Origin: Nitrosomonas sp. PY1 | Lineage (GTDB): Bacteria > Pseudomonadota > Gammaproteobacteria > Burkholderiales > Nitrosomonadaceae | NCBI RefSeq assembly: GCF_022836435.1 | Contig: NZ_BQXC01000001.1 | Span: 1,686,121-1,750,120, forward strand | DNA: 64,000 bases | Reading direction: 5' to 3' | Part shown: positions 39,646-49,950 of the stretch, piece after piece | Numbering within the stretch: the stretch's first letter is position 1 | How the letters are laid out: each line of letters starts with the position of its first letter | Translations under genes and position numbers: made by a program | Notes under the pieces: generated by a model | Databases searched by the model: none | The model's input: only the letters and a program-made list of their open reading frames with translations | Told to the model about the DNA's origin: nothing

Positions 39646-40721
39646 GCCTGCTTCCCGAACCACTGATATTTCAAGAAAAACGCATATAAGCTGAGTCCAA
39701 TCAACACCGACACATCTAACCACCACATCCCTGGAAAAGTTCCTACTACACCATTCTCCACCCAGTTTTTTGCCAATCCACTCAAATTATAATAAGCCGC
39801 AAACAATAGCGCGGCAATTAAATAGGTTCGATCCGTCTTATCCCGTCGCGGCGAAATGCGAATAAAAGTTACCGCAAGCAACGCCAGCAGAATCGTTGCT
39901 AACGGTCGGGAAATACGCCATTGAAATTCAGCAATGTCACGCGGCTCGTCCGATTCCCATAGTGTTCGTGTAGGTGCAGCTTTACGACGGTAATTGAGTA
40001 CATAATCGGTATTAATATAATAGGTCATGTTTTCAAATTCTATTGCATCATCCACGCTGGCATCGTTACTAATCTTATAAATGATGCCATCAGACAATTG
40101 GATATAAGGTTTTTCCTCGGATGATAACGGCTGAACTTGGAAAGCCTGCTTAGCGATGACTATTTCGCTGTTATGCGGATTCTTCACATAGTGAAAAATG
40201 TGCTGCATCTGCTTGATCGAATCATTTTTTTCTTGCACATAAATCACCCGGCCGGAACGCTCACTACCGTGAAAACGCCCGGCCTGGAAACGATTAGTAT
40301 TTAATTCCGCTTCGGCTTGCGCATCAAGAATATAGCTTTCTGCGTATGCCCAGGGACGAATATAAGAGGACAAAATACCGCTGATAATCCCTATGGGTAT
40401 AGCAACGGTCAAAACCACCCATACGATACGAGTTGTACTGATTCCAACTGAACGAAGCACTGTCAACTCATGGTCTTTATTCAACCTGCCAAGTCCGATG
40501 ATGACAGAAATATATAAAGCAATTGCAATTAGTACTTCTAACGAGATTAGCGTCTTAAGAAACACCAGCTTGAAGAGTGCAAAAATACCAAGTGATTCAG
40601 TCACCGCACCAGCAAGCAGTCTTGCACTGCTGAAACTGGCAAATAATCCGGTCAGAATCAATATGACTACCGCAAAAGGTAGCAAAATTTCACGTGCGAT
40701 ATAACGGTCGATCAGCTTCAT
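39642..40721 (-). CDS. lptF: LptF-like permease (YjgP/YjgQ family)
   Basis: 359 residues of the LPS-export permease family. It starts with KLIDRYIAREILLPFAVVIL (TM1), has the cytoplasmic coupling region GRLNKDHELTVLRSVGIS, a periplasmic jellyroll (about 135-270), and three C-terminal helices (PLATILLALLAVTFIRISPR). With LptG and LptB it pulls lipid out of the inner membrane. It follows the MobA-like nucleotidyltransferase by 30 nt and precedes the LptG-like gene with a 4-nt overlap. Placement inside a lipid-synthesis operon is unusual for the standard lptFG pair. Confidence 0.87.
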   Translation of the reverse strand: MKLIDRYIAREILLPFAVVILILTGLFASFSSARLLAGAVTESLGIFALFKLVFLKTLISLEVLIAIALYISVIIGLGRLNKDHELTVLRSVGISTTRIVWVVLTVAIPIGIISGILSSYIRPWAYAESYILDAQAEAELNTNRFQAGRFHGSERSGRVIYVQEKNDSIKQMQHIFHYVKNPHNSEIVIAKQAFQVQPLSSEEKPYIQLSDGIIYKISNDASVDDAIEFENMTYYINTDYVLNYRRKAAPTRTLWESDEPRDIAEFQWRISRPLATILLALLAVTFIRISPRRDKTDRTYLIAALLFAAYYNLSGLAKNWVENGVVGTFPGMWWLDVSVLIGLSLYAFFLKYQWFGKQA

Positions 40722-40751
40722 CTATTAACAATTCCAGCTTATTCCTGCACC

Positions 40752-41573
40752 CTAAGCATTCATTTTTTTACTTTTTAATAGCAATTCCACCAACTGCAGA
40801 TCTGCCACTTTATCTACATCAATTCCCGCACAAGGATCATCCAATTCAATCGCGCGTATCGCAACACCCGATTTTTCTGACACTGCGGCCAGGCCTTGCT
40901 GCAATGTCAATGTCCCTAGTAGGTAGGCAATCACGGTTCTAAAACCGAGTACGCGAGCAATCAATTTCCATGGCTTTTTGCGTAAATCTTCAGCTTGGCG
41001 CCAGAAATTCACGAGAGCACGCCCTCGAGGCGTAACGGTAAACAAATTGCAGCCACAAAACCCTCCATCGTGCAATCGTATCACTGTCCGTTTGGCATCG
41101 GGAGAAACTGCAGCAATGCGCTCTTGTTTCACGATACCGACAGTAGCATCCCCGGCGATCACACTCGATTGCTGCAGAAATTGCTGCACAATCGCCGATG
41201 TTAACAAAGCATGATCCGCAGTGGTGATTAATACAGAAGTGTCCGCCGGTATTTGCTGCAATGCGCTATTCGCACTGCGACTGGGTGAATCCAGATTAGG
41301 AATCCATGTCACCTGTCCAGAGTCAATTCGCCGTTGCAATTCAGGGCAATGATTATGCAGTGTTTCTGGTGGGCCGCACAGAATGATTGAAGTAATTTGC
41401 TGGCAAGCCTGCAGCGCATCCAATACGCGAATAATCATAGGGATACCCCCTACCTCTGCAAAAGCCTTACACGCAGCACCGGTAAATTGCGTAACCGGGT
41501 CTTTTCCAGTGCGGTCTGCGGCTAATACTATGGCAGCAAATCGCTTATCCGTATTGTGATTCTTTGTACTCAC
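40752..41573 (-). CDS. MobA-like NTP transferase domain protein
   Basis: 273 residues of the sugar/alcohol nucleotidyltransferase fold (GT-A-like). It begins with AAIVLAADRTGKDPVTQFTG, a divergent form of the LAAGxGxRM loop, then KAFAEVGGIPMIIRVLDAL. The metal-binding region includes LITTADHALLT. Relatives make CDP- or GDP-activated alcohols and cofactors, so this protein could prepare the activated headgroup used by the CDP-alcohol phosphatidyltransferase three genes later. The start codon is GTG, overlapping the stop of the acyltransferase gene (GTGA), so the two are coupled. Loop changes leave its nucleotide preference open. Confidence 0.78.
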   Translation of the reverse strand: MSTKNHNTDKRFAAIVLAADRTGKDPVTQFTGAACKAFAEVGGIPMIIRVLDALQACQQITSIILCGPPETLHNHCPELQRRIDSGQVTWIPNLDSPSRSANSALQQIPADTSVLITTADHALLTSAIVQQFLQQSSVIAGDATVGIVKQERIAAVSPDAKRTVIRLHDGGFCGCNLFTVTPRGRALVNFWRQAEDLRKKPWKLIARVLGFRTVIAYLLGTLTLQQGLAAVSEKSGVAIRAIELDDPCAGIDVDKVADLQLVELLLKSKKMNA

Positions 41574-42721
41574 AAGTTTTTTTGATAAATACGATAGCGC
41601 TTGTATTCTTTACTACCAATACTTTTGAGAATATGCCGCATGGGTAAGTTATCTTCCAATATCCAAGATAATTCGACTTCATCTATCCCGCGGGCCAGTC
41701 CAGCGTGACGTGGCGCATCAATGATCAAGCATGCTAGCGCCAAGCCTAAGGGCGTATTCTGGAATTCCTTGCGTACTCCCATCAACGGAATACGGCCGCT
41801 ACGGATCTGATTATTTTTGATCCGCTTAATAATTTTCATCCAACCAAATGGAAATAAATTACCGTTCAGTTCAGGCAATACTTCGTTTAAATTGGGTAAG
41901 CCCACCATAAAAGCTGCTGGCACACCATCCACTTCAGCAATTTGAATAAATTCATCTGGTAACAGCCACTTCAAGGTACTGCCCAGCTCGGCAAATTCTT
42001 CTTCAGTAAAAGGTATAAATCCCCAGTTTTCACGCCAGGCATCATTGAAAATACCTCTGAGAATTTCCATTTCCTCAGTCAACCTATTGCGCTGTAAAGT
42101 ACGCAGTTTAATTTTTGACGAAAATCGATGTATGACCGCCTTCATCACGGCTGGAAATTCAAAATCGACATTGATTTTATACGCCAGCATATCCTTTGCC
42201 GGAACATATCCCTGTCCTTCCAACAACCGCCCATACCAAGGTGCTGAATGAGTCATCATAATCATGGGTGGCGTATCGAATCCATCCACCAAAATTCCAA
42301 TCTCTTGATTGATCGAAAAATTAAATGGCCCAGTAACATACCGAATACCCCGTGCAGCTAACCAAGCTTCTGCATGCAGCATCAGCGATGCAAAAACTTG
42401 CGCATCATCAATACATTCCATAAAACCAAAATGGCCGGCGTCAAAACCGTAACGCTCGCGATGAAGTTTATCCACCTGCGCGCTGATACGCCCAACTGGC
42501 TGTCCATCTCGATAGGCAACCCAGAGCTGCCAATCACCATGTTTGGAATAAGGATTGAAATGTGATAAATGAAAGCGCCGCTCAAGCCTGAGCGGCGGAA
42601 CCCACATGGGATCATCCGCATAAATACGCCAAGGTACGTTTATAAACTTACCCACATCATGGTAGGTCATTGCGGGACGAACGATTACCGGTGAATTACT
42701 AGCTGCCAACTGTTTAGCCAT
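41570..42721 (-). CDS. GNAT-type acyltransferase, first gene of the lipid operon
   Basis: 383 residues. The N-terminal part reads FINVPWRIYADDPMWVPPLR, then QLWVAYRDGQPVGRISAQVD, the mark of a large GNAT-fold subgroup. A second GNAT-like half follows (FIQIAEVDGVPAAFMVGLPN, then GVRKEFQNTPLGLALACLII and ELSWILEDNLPMRHIL). No signal peptide. Bacterial ceramide synthase (bCerS of Caulobacter) is also a GNAT-fold acyltransferase of similar size encoded near a lipid kinase. That is why I suspect a lipid acyl transfer here, but sequence identity cannot be measured from this window. No clear ribosome-binding site is seen before the ATG. Confidence 0.7.
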   Translation of the reverse strand: MAKQLAASNSPVIVRPAMTYHDVGKFINVPWRIYADDPMWVPPLRLERRFHLSHFNPYSKHGDWQLWVAYRDGQPVGRISAQVDKLHRERYGFDAGHFGFMECIDDAQVFASLMLHAEAWLAARGIRYVTGPFNFSINQEIGILVDGFDTPPMIMMTHSAPWYGRLLEGQGYVPAKDMLAYKINVDFEFPAVMKAVIHRFSSKIKLRTLQRNRLTEEMEILRGIFNDAWRENWGFIPFTEEEFAELGSTLKWLLPDEFIQIAEVDGVPAAFMVGLPNLNEVLPELNGNLFPFGWMKIIKRIKNNQIRSGRIPLMGVRKEFQNTPLGLALACLIIDAPRHAGLARGIDEVELSWILEDNLPMRHILKSIGSKEYKRYRIYQKNL

Positions 42722-42771
42722 TGCGATGAAAAAGAGTCAAAGCGAACTGTAAGTGTTTTAAACTAATCCAC

Positions 42772-43248
42772 TTACATATGAGTATATTTAAGTAGGTCAT
42801 CCACCAGTTTATGAAAAACTTCTTTAGGGTCTTTTGCAGGCACCTCTTGTTGATCGCCGGTCATTACTTTGGGCCTATAAGCATTGGCTTCGCATTGTTC
42901 ATCGGTAATATTGCGACAAAAATCTCGAAAATTATTCCAGTCGGTATTGTACTGAAGCAAACGATCTTGGCGAATAAATAATCGCAACACTTCAAAATTA
43001 TGTTGTAACTCAGGCATGCGTACTGCAAAAAATTCCTGAATGTTCTTAGGCCAAACTTTGTGCTTCGGATATAAAGCCGCAAACTCTGTCTCAATCGTAT
43101 TACGAAAATTCTCAATCGCATAGGAACGCCGCTTGCGATTAATGATTTCGATAAGAATCCCTCCCATGATCGCAAAAGTAAATAAAGCAATCGCCCAAAA
43201 CGGCACCATTTCGATATATTTGGTTATCTGACTGATATTCTCGTTCAA
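42772..43248 (-). CDS. Small membrane-anchored protein of unknown function
   Basis: 158 residues. One N-terminal membrane segment (about 14-35, VPFWAIALFTFAIMGGILIE) is followed by a basic stretch (NRKRRSYAIENFRN) and a soluble, mostly helical domain with Trp and Arg-rich parts and two cysteines. No family recognised. It ends 50 nt before the acyltransferase gene on the same strand and may be the true first gene of that operon. Confidence 0.6.
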   Translation of the reverse strand: MNENISQITKYIEMVPFWAIALFTFAIMGGILIEIINRKRRSYAIENFRNTIETEFAALYPKHKVWPKNIQEFFAVRMPELQHNFEVLRLFIRQDRLLQYNTDWNNFRDFCRNITDEQCEANAYRPKVMTGDQQEVPAKDPKEVFHKLVDDLLKYTHM

Positions 43249-43595
43249 GGTTATTTCATTCCTAGATTAGTTTGAATAGCGAGATCAATACCCATTCCTA
43301 TTCAGATGAGCTTTGATTGGTAATTTGTTATCTTGCCACAGTGAAACTGATGTATCAACAGATAGTCATTATAGCCAAGTAAAGCGCTGACGCACTGACC
43401 TACTCAATATTCCTTGTAGGATTATTGAGAGTAAATTTTGCGTCAATCCTTTTATTTTACAGCGAACTGAAATAATTGCATCACAGCAGCAAATTTGCAT
43501 TGACCTAGTATAGTCAATTGCGCTATTTTTGTTTCCTTTTTCACAATCAAAACTACCTGTTGATATTTTTTGTTTTTTTGCTGCATTTAATTCTT
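43249..43595. other. Divergent intergenic region with a hairpin
   Basis: About 350 bp between the small membrane protein gene and xseB; it should hold promoters for both. A compact hairpin lies at 43403-43429 (CTCAATA-T-TCCT / AGGA-T-TATTGAG, 3-nt loop) without a T run, so it could be an operator or RNA structure rather than a terminator. Confidence 0.4.
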
Positions 43596-43862
43596 ATGGC
43601 CAAACCTTCCAAAAACACTACTGCTAACACAGAACCTGAAAGTTTCGAAGCAGCTTCGGAAGAATTGGAAAAAATTGTAGCTGATATGGAAGCCGGGCAA
43701 ATGTCTCTGGAAGCATCCCTCGTGGCTTATCAACGTGGAGCCGAGCTACTACAATACTGCCAAAAAAAACTTCAAGGTGCGCAACAACAAGTTAAAATAC
43801 TTGAAGGTGACATGTTAAAAACTTTTAATACTACAAACACAAACGATCTTGATGACCGCTGA
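43596..43862 (+). CDS. xseB: Exodeoxyribonuclease VII small subunit
   Basis: 88 residues, usual for XseB. The core helical hairpin reads SFEAASEELEKIVADMEAG, then LEASLVAYQRGAELLQYCQ. It partners XseA in degrading single-stranded DNA. The start was set at the ATG at 43596 (MAKPSKNT); an earlier ATG at 43518 would add a long hydrophobic leader absent from the family. Its end overlaps ispA by 11 nt, and the order xseB-ispA-dxs is the conserved proteobacterial isoprenoid cluster. Confidence 0.93.
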   Translation: MAKPSKNTTANTEPESFEAASEELEKIVADMEAGQMSLEASLVAYQRGAELLQYCQKKLQGAQQQVKILEGDMLKTFNTTNTNDLDDR

Positions 43863-44745
43863 TTTTCAGAACTGGGCCAGTGATTGTCAGGCACATATTG
43901 AAGTTTTTCTTGCATCCAGGCTTCCTGCCATTGATTGCATTCCTATCCGTTTACATAAAGCCATGCGCTACTCTGTTCTAGGTGGCGGCAAGCGAGTACG
44001 CCCTTTGCTCGCTTTTGCTGCGGGTGAATTAGTGCAAGCCGATAAAGCCCGTGTAACCATTGCAGCCGCTGCTGTTGAGCTCATTCATGTATATTCGTTG
44101 GTGCATGACGATTTGCCTTGCATGGATAATGATGTTTTGCGGCGTGGCAAACCAACTTGCCATGTGGAGTTTGACGAAGCAACCGCACTACTAACGGGCG
44201 ATAGTCTACAAACCCTCGCTTTTGAATTACTTGCAGAAAAAAAGCTATCCGACACACCTGAGATACAGTTAGAGATGATTGCTCAGCTGGCTCGAGCTTC
44301 TGGATCACGCGGCATGGCTGGTGGCCAAGCGTTCGATCTTGATAGTGTCGGTAAAACATTGAGTTTGCCAGAACTGGAATTTATGCACATTCATAAAACC
44401 GGCGCATTGATTCGTGCTGCTGTGATGTTGGGTGCACGTTGCAGCAACCACCTGAATGAAGCACAATTAAAACAATTAGATCATTTTGCCAAATGCATCG
44501 GCTTAGCATTTCAAGTAGTTGACGATTTGCTTGACGCCGAAGCCACGACCGCTACACTTGGAAAAACTGCCGGTAAAGATGCCGAAAACAACAAACCAAC
44601 GTATGTCAGTATTCTAGGTATTAACCAAGCACGAGAATTGGCACAGAAATTACAACATGATGCCTATCAAGCTTTAGATCATTTTGGTGATAATGCGTTA
44701 AGATTATGTCAGGTGACTGACTTTATTATTCAACGCAAATTCTAA
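43852..44745 (+). CDS. ispA: Farnesyl diphosphate synthase (polyprenyl synthetase)
   Basis: Condenses dimethylallyl and isopentenyl diphosphates to farnesyl diphosphate, the precursor of quinone side chains and undecaprenol. 297 residues. The first aspartate-rich motif is in VHDDLPCMDND (DDx4D type, as in bacterial FPP synthases), and the second is VVDDLLDAE. GGGKRVRP marks the substrate-binding region. The ATG at 43852 is preferred to a TTG one codon earlier. The gene lies between xseB and dxs. Confidence 0.95.
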   Translation: MTADFQNWASDCQAHIEVFLASRLPAIDCIPIRLHKAMRYSVLGGGKRVRPLLAFAAGELVQADKARVTIAAAAVELIHVYSLVHDDLPCMDNDVLRRGKPTCHVEFDEATALLTGDSLQTLAFELLAEKKLSDTPEIQLEMIAQLARASGSRGMAGGQAFDLDSVGKTLSLPELEFMHIHKTGALIRAAVMLGARCSNHLNEAQLKQLDHFAKCIGLAFQVVDDLLDAEATTATLGKTAGKDAENNKPTYVSILGINQARELAQKLQHDAYQALDHFGDNALRLCQVTDFIIQRKF

Positions 44746-44777
44746 TTACAATTCTTTCTTAACTTTTTAGACTCTGA

Positions 44778-46637
44778 ATGTATCCACTGCTCGATACCAT
44801 TAATTTACCTTCACAGTTACGTGAATTGGACCCAAAGAGATTACCGCAATTTGCCAACGAATTACGTAATTTCCTTGTTGAATCGGTAGCCAAAACCGGT
44901 GGACACTTATCCTCTAATTTGGGCACGGTTGAACTCACCGTTGCAATGCACTATGTTTTTAACACACCTCATGATCAAATTGTGTGGGATGTGGGCCACC
45001 AAACATATGCCCATAAAATCTTAACAGGGCGACGGGAAAACATGAACAAGCTGCGCATGCATGGAGGCATTGCCGGCTTTCCACGGCGCGATGAAAGCGA
45101 ATATGACGCTTTTGGTACCGCACACTCCAGTACCTCTATCAGTGCTGCATTAGGTATGGCGGTAGCGACACAGCTGAATCAGACGTGCAAGCGTGCCATT
45201 GCAGTCATTGGCGATGGCGCCATGAGCGCTGGCATGGCGTTTGAAGCACTGAATAATGCGGGTGTAATGGATGCCAATTTACTGGTGATTCTCAATGACA
45301 ATGACATGTCGATCTCTCGGCCTGTCGGAGCGTTAAATAACTATCTGGCCAAATTAATGTCCGGGCAATTTTACGCAACAGCACGGCGCGCCGGTGAAAA
45401 AGTATTGGGCGTCATGCCACCGATGCTTGAGCTAGCAAAACGTGCTGAAGAGCATGTTAAAGGAATGGTTACACCAAGTACCTTGTTTGAAGAATTCGGA
45501 TTTAACTATATCGGACCAATTGATGGTCATGACCTGAATGTTTTAATTAAAACATTAAACAATATCAAACAGCTCGATGGACCGCAGTTTCTACACGTCG
45601 TTACCCGCAAAGGTGCTGGCTATAAACAGGCCGAAGACGATCCAATTCTGTATCATGGTGTCGGAAAATTTGATACCAAAAAAGGAATCACTCCCAGCAA
45701 AACCATTGCAAAACCAACTTACACACAAGTTTTTGGAGATTGGTTATGCGATATGGCAGCACAAGATTCTCGCTTAATTGGTATTACTCCCGCCATGCGA
45801 GAAGGCTCCGGATTAGTTCGCTTTTCACAGGAATATCCGACGCGCTATTTTGATGTCGGTATCGCCGAACAACATGCCGTTACTTTTGCAGCAGGTGCTG
45901 CATGTGAAGGACTAAAGCCTGTTGTAGCTATTTATTCAACTTTCCTACAGCGCGCTTACGATCAATTAATTCACGATGTCGCAATTCAAAATCTACCTGT
46001 TGTTTTTGCCATTGACCGTGCGGGGCTCGTTGGTGCCGATGGCCCTACACATGCCGGAAGTTTTGACTTGACCTATTTACGTTGCATACCTAATATGACC
46101 GTAATGGCTCCCGCCGATGAAGATGAATGTCGTCAAATGTTGTATACCGCTTTTAAGACCGATACGCCCACGGCAGTTAGATATCCAAGAGGCAGTGGTA
46201 GCGGTGTACCGACTCAAAAAGAAATGCGCATGCTGCCGATCGGACGTGGCGAAATTCGCCGCCAGGGAGAAAAGGTTGCTTTATTGTCTTTTGGCAGCAT
46301 GCTGACTCCTTGTCTTGCTGCCGCAGAAGAATTGAATGCTACTGTTGTCAATATGCGTTTCATCAAACCGTTAGATGATGAATTAGTCGCCTCACTTGCA
46401 GCCAATCATAGTTTGCTAGTAACTGTAGAAGAAAACACCATCATGGGTGGTGCCGGCAGCGCGGTCTCGGAATCGCTCTATAAACAGAAAATCTACACTA
46501 AAATGCTTCAATTAGGTTTACCTGATACGTTTATCGATCAAGGAGACCATGCGCAAATGCTTGCTAATTGTGGCTTAGACAAAGATGGCATTATCGACTC
46601 AGTGAACTCAATGCTATCGAATGAGTCATTATTGTAA
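44778..46637 (+). CDS. dxs: 1-deoxy-D-xylulose-5-phosphate synthase
   Basis: First enzyme of the MEP isoprenoid pathway, joining pyruvate and glyceraldehyde-3-phosphate with thiamine diphosphate. The 619-residue length is normal. The ThDP motif is [18 protein letters not shown], the N-terminal His is in GGHLSSNLG, and the transketolase centre reads [14 protein letters not shown]. The GADGPTHAG and YPRGSG blocks bind substrate and cofactor. It starts 32 nt after ispA, with which it should be co-transcribed. Confidence 0.97.
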   Translation: MYPLLDTINLPSQLRELDPKRLPQFANELRNFLVESVAKTGGHLSSNLGTVELTVAMHYVFNTPHDQIVWDVGHQTYAHKILTGRRENMNKLRMHGGIAGFPRRDESEYDAFGTAHSSTSISAALGMAVATQLNQTCKRAIAVIGDGAMSAGMAFEALNNAGVMDANLLVILNDNDMSISRPVGALNNYLAKLMSGQFYATARRAGEKVLGVMPPMLELAKRAEEHVKGMVTPSTLFEEFGFNYIGPIDGHDLNVLIKTLNNIKQLDGPQFLHVVTRKGAGYKQAEDDPILYHGVGKFDTKKGITPSKTIAKPTYTQVFGDWLCDMAAQDSRLIGITPAMREGSGLVRFSQEYPTRYFDVGIAEQHAVTFAAGAACEGLKPVVAIYSTFLQRAYDQLIHDVAIQNLPVVFAIDRAGLVGADGPTHAGSFDLTYLRCIPNMTVMAPADEDECRQMLYTAFKTDTPTAVRYPRGSGSGVPTQKEMRMLPIGRGEIRRQGEKVALLSFGSMLTPCLAAAEELNATVVNMRFIKPLDDELVASLAANHSLLVTVEENTIMGGAGSAVSESLYKQKIYTKMLQLGLPDTFIDQGDHAQMLANCGLDKDGIIDSVNSMLSNESLL

Positions 46638-46772
46638 GTTTGCTGTAGTACGTGCGAAGCCATTAGTAGGTCGTTAAAAAACATATTCGAACATCGGCAA
46701 GTACCACAAACCATTTTTCAGACAATATACTATTAAAAAATAGAATGCCTTGATCAGAAGGAGAAAAATAAC

Positions 46773-47576
46773 GTGAATAAACAAATAGACCTGCCAATTG
46801 CAGATGTACAAAGCACTCCAGATACCCGTCATATAGCGATTGACCGAGTGGGCATTAAAGCGATACGTCATCCGGTTATTGTTGCAGACAAAGACGGGGG
46901 AATTCAACATACCATAGCTATTCTCAACATGTATGTTAACTTGCCACACAACTTCAAAGGAACGCATATGTCTCGTTTTGTCGAGATTCTAAACAGCCGA
47001 GAACGCGAGATCTCGGTAGAATCCTTTGAATCTATTCTGCGTGAAATGGTAGAGAAATTGGAAACTGATTCTGGGCATATTGAAATGAGCTTCCCTTATT
47101 TCATCAACAAATCAGCTCCTATCTCTCAGGTCAAAAGTTTACTCGATTATGAAGTGACCTTTATTGGCGAGATTGTTAAGAATGAATATATTTTCACCAT
47201 GAAAGTCATTATACCCGTAACCAGCCTATGCCCTTGTTCTAAAGAGATCTCCAGTTATGGCGCACATAATCAGCGCTCACACGTATCAATCTCGGTGCGT
47301 ACAAATAGCTTCGTTTGGATTGAAGATATGATCAGAGTCGCAGAAAATAACGCTTCTTGTGAACTATATGGCTTGCTTAAACGCCCTGATGAGAAGTATG
47401 TCACTGAACGCGCTTATGACAACCCGAAGTTTGTCGAAGATATCGTCAGAGACATTGCCGATACGTTAAATCGCGACAATCGTATTGATGCCTATGTGGT
47501 GGAATCGGAAAACTTTGAATCCATACATAATCACTCGGCTTATGCGTTGATCGAAAAAAACAAAAAACACCATTAA
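46773..47576 (+). CDS. folE2: GTP cyclohydrolase FolE2 (type IB)
   Basis: Opens GTP to dihydroneopterin triphosphate for folate and pterin synthesis. 267 residues, with the key Cys in [20 protein letters not shown] and [17 protein letters not shown] in the first half. The start is GTG at 46773, with AAGGAG 9 nt upstream; no ATG gives the family N-terminus. Type IB enzymes are metal-promiscuous and in many bacteria are switched on under zinc shortage by Zur, but I saw no clear Zur box here. It is convergent with murJ. Confidence 0.95.
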   Translation: MNKQIDLPIADVQSTPDTRHIAIDRVGIKAIRHPVIVADKDGGIQHTIAILNMYVNLPHNFKGTHMSRFVEILNSREREISVESFESILREMVEKLETDSGHIEMSFPYFINKSAPISQVKSLLDYEVTFIGEIVKNEYIFTMKVIIPVTSLCPCSKEISSYGAHNQRSHVSISVRTNSFVWIEDMIRVAENNASCELYGLLKRPDEKYVTERAYDNPKFVEDIVRDIADTLNRDNRIDAYVVESENFESIHNHSAYALIEKNKKHH

Positions 47577-47614
47577 TAGCTTTATAAATATATAAGCCTG
47601 AGATTTCGTTTAAG

Positions 47615-49153
47615 CTATAGTGCTTGTTGTTTGGCAAAATCCTTTAAGCGAAATCCCAAAACCCACAGTGCAGCAAAGTAACTTGCCGCGCCCAAACAAA
47701 CAATCCAACTCAGCTTTACCACACGCTCCAAAGTGGAATTGGCTAACCAACCGGCGTGATCACCAACTGTAAACCACAGAACGCTTCCCATAACCGCCAG
47801 TGCTACTAATATTTTAATAAAATACATAGCCCATCCCGGCTGTGGTCGATAGATATTTTGACTGCGCAATTGATAATACAATAAGCCGGCATTTAAGCAC
47901 GCACCCAACCCTATTGCCAGCGCCAATCCAGTATGTTTAAAAGGAATTATGAATGCCAGATTCATTAATTGAGTGGCAACGAGTGTAATGATGCCGATTT
48001 TTACCGGTGTTTTAATATTCTGACGAGCATAAAACCCTGGTGCCAGAACTTTTACAAGAATCAATCCAATTAACCCAACGCTGTAAGCAATCAATGCTTC
48101 ACGCGTCATCCACACATCGTGATCAGTAAAAGCACCGTGATGGAAAAGCGTTGCAATCAACGGCGTCGATAATAATCCCAAGGCCAACGCAGCAGGGAAA
48201 GTTAGCATTATGGTCATGCGTAATCCCCAATCCAACAAACGTGAGAATTCATCAGCACTGTTGCCGCTATGATGTCGTGCAAGCGAAGGCAACAAAATCG
48301 TACCCAATGCCACCCCCAACAGTCCGGCAGGAAATTCCATTAATCGATCTGCATAATAAAGCCAAGATACACTCCCAGTAACCAACAATGAAGCAAAAAT
48401 AGTATTGATCAACAAACTAATTTGACTTACCGATACCCCAAAAACTGCAGGTCCCATCAATTTAATCACCCGCCAAGCACCACTTTCTCTAACATTAAAA
48501 CGAATCCGTGGTAATAATTTGAGGCGCATCAAAAAAGGTACCTGGAAAATCAGCTGCAGTACTCCGCCGATAAAAACCGCCCACGCCAACACTAAAACAG
48601 GCATTTCTACATATGGGACAAGCCATAGCGAGCAAGCAATAAAAGACAGATTCAAAAAAGCGGGCGTAATCGCCGGAATACTAAAATTCCCATAGGTATT
48701 TAAGATACCTCCGGCTAAAGCAACCAATGAAATGAAAAAAATATATGGAAATGTGATGCGCAGCAAATCAACCGTTAAAGCAAATTTATCGGGGTTATTT
48801 AAAAAACCCGGAGCGCTGACATAGATAATTAAAGGTGCCGAAATAATACCAATCAGCATAATTACAAACAATGTAACAGCCAAAAGCGTGGCAGTGTGAT
48901 CGATTAAATCACGTGTTTCCTCGGCAGAACGCGTATTTTTATACTCCGCCAAAATAGGAACGAAAGCCTGTGAGAATGCCCCTTCAGCAAATAATCGCCG
49001 CAACAAATTGGGGATACGAAAGGCAACAAAAAAAGCATCGGTTGCCATACCTGCACCAAAAATTCGTGCAATGATCATATCACGTGCAAAACCGAGAATA
49101 CGCGATATAAAGGTCATGCTGCTAACCGCAGCCAAGGCTTTGAGTAGATTCAA
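47615..49153 (-). CDS. murJ: Lipid II flippase MurJ
   Basis: Moves the peptidoglycan precursor lipid II across the inner membrane. 512 residues with about 14 hydrophobic helices (MATE/MOP fold). The N-terminal part reads [20 protein letters not shown], and the second helix has [20 protein letters not shown], both MurJ hallmarks with the essential Arg residues. It is monocistronic by position, convergent with folE2. Confidence 0.96.
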   Translation of the reverse strand: MNLLKALAAVSSMTFISRILGFARDMIIARIFGAGMATDAFFVAFRIPNLLRRLFAEGAFSQAFVPILAEYKNTRSAEETRDLIDHTATLLAVTLFVIMLIGIISAPLIIYVSAPGFLNNPDKFALTVDLLRITFPYIFFISLVALAGGILNTYGNFSIPAITPAFLNLSFIACSLWLVPYVEMPVLVLAWAVFIGGVLQLIFQVPFLMRLKLLPRIRFNVRESGAWRVIKLMGPAVFGVSVSQISLLINTIFASLLVTGSVSWLYYADRLMEFPAGLLGVALGTILLPSLARHHSGNSADEFSRLLDWGLRMTIMLTFPAALALGLLSTPLIATLFHHGAFTDHDVWMTREALIAYSVGLIGLILVKVLAPGFYARQNIKTPVKIGIITLVATQLMNLAFIIPFKHTGLALAIGLGACLNAGLLYYQLRSQNIYRPQPGWAMYFIKILVALAVMGSVLWFTVGDHAGWLANSTLERVVKLSWIVCLGAASYFAALWVLGFRLKDFAKQQAL

Positions 49154-49224
49154 AGTTTATGCAATACGCAATTATGAAGCATGAAAAACAGTATCAATTA
49201 TTTGGGATTAAAAATTGTGACTTA

Positions 49225-49950
49225 CTATGTAAAAAAACGTCTCAGTTTCTGAATCAAACTTTCTCTCTCCCATTTCCAATGTAAGCAATATTCAGTACCT
49301 ACCTCAGGATTCTCAATATCCGCTTCTATTCTTGTTTGTCCAGTAACGACCGGTGTTACCAGTGTTGCCTCAATGCCATTTTTTTTACAATACAATCTTG
49401 CCGAAGAAACTGCGCGTCCTTTGGGCAAATCCACAACCAGACTCAATTGTCGCGTATCGCTATCCACCACATGCGAGAAAATTCCTTCGGGGTGTGTATA
49501 AGCTCCCTCGCACTGATAAGATAAAACCAGATCACAGCCATCCGTTACTTTAATCTCCGCCGGAAACCTTGTACAAACTTGATAGCCATCATCAGTATTT
49601 ATTTTCGCGACAGGATCGCGATCATTCACCCGAATGTTGTTAATACTTCCGATAGCACGAATAATTCTAAACCAGTATTCAGTACTGCCAACATAACAAG
49701 CTCTTGTCCTTTGGATTTGCCTTACTGTTGCTTTGTTGCCACCCGTATCGTGCACGGTTAACACTTTATTTAAACGATCAATCGTATGTGTCGACTTATT
49801 TTGTTCAAATTGATCATAAATTAAAACTGATGCGCTTAAAACAAATAGCAACCCCATCACTACATATGGCGTAAACAGCGCCACCAGCACCCCAAAAAGT
49901 ACTATGCAGCTATTGAGATAAAAAACAATTTGGTTGGACCTATCAAACAT
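49225..49950 (-). CDS. Membrane protein of unknown function with a soluble C-terminal domain
   Basis: 241 residues. Two closely spaced membrane segments at about 7-45 (FYLNSCIVLFGVLVALFTPY, then VVMGLLFVLSASVLIYDQFE) are followed by a mixed alpha/beta domain of about 190 residues with several Cys residues (TRACYVG, GYQVCTRF, DGCDLVLSYQCEG). The C-terminus reads YCLHWKWERESLIQKLRRFF. No family was recognised. It starts divergently from a small open frame at 50229. Confidence 0.65.
   Translation of the reverse strand: MFDRSNQIVFYLNSCIVLFGVLVALFTPYVVMGLLFVLSASVLIYDQFEQNKSTHTIDRLNKVLTVHDTGGNKATVRQIQRTRACYVGSTEYWFRIIRAIGSINNIRVNDRDPVAKINTDDGYQVCTRFPAEIKVTDGCDLVLSYQCEGAYTHPEGIFSHVVDSDTRQLSLVVDLPKGRAVSSARLYCKKNGIEATLVTPVVTGQTRIEADIENPEVGTEYCLHWKWERESLIQKLRRFFT

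Noticed and set aside
46640..46772. Possible Zur operator or riboswitch before folE2
   Set aside because: The leader is short and AT-rich with no palindrome of the Zur type and no conserved RNA core.
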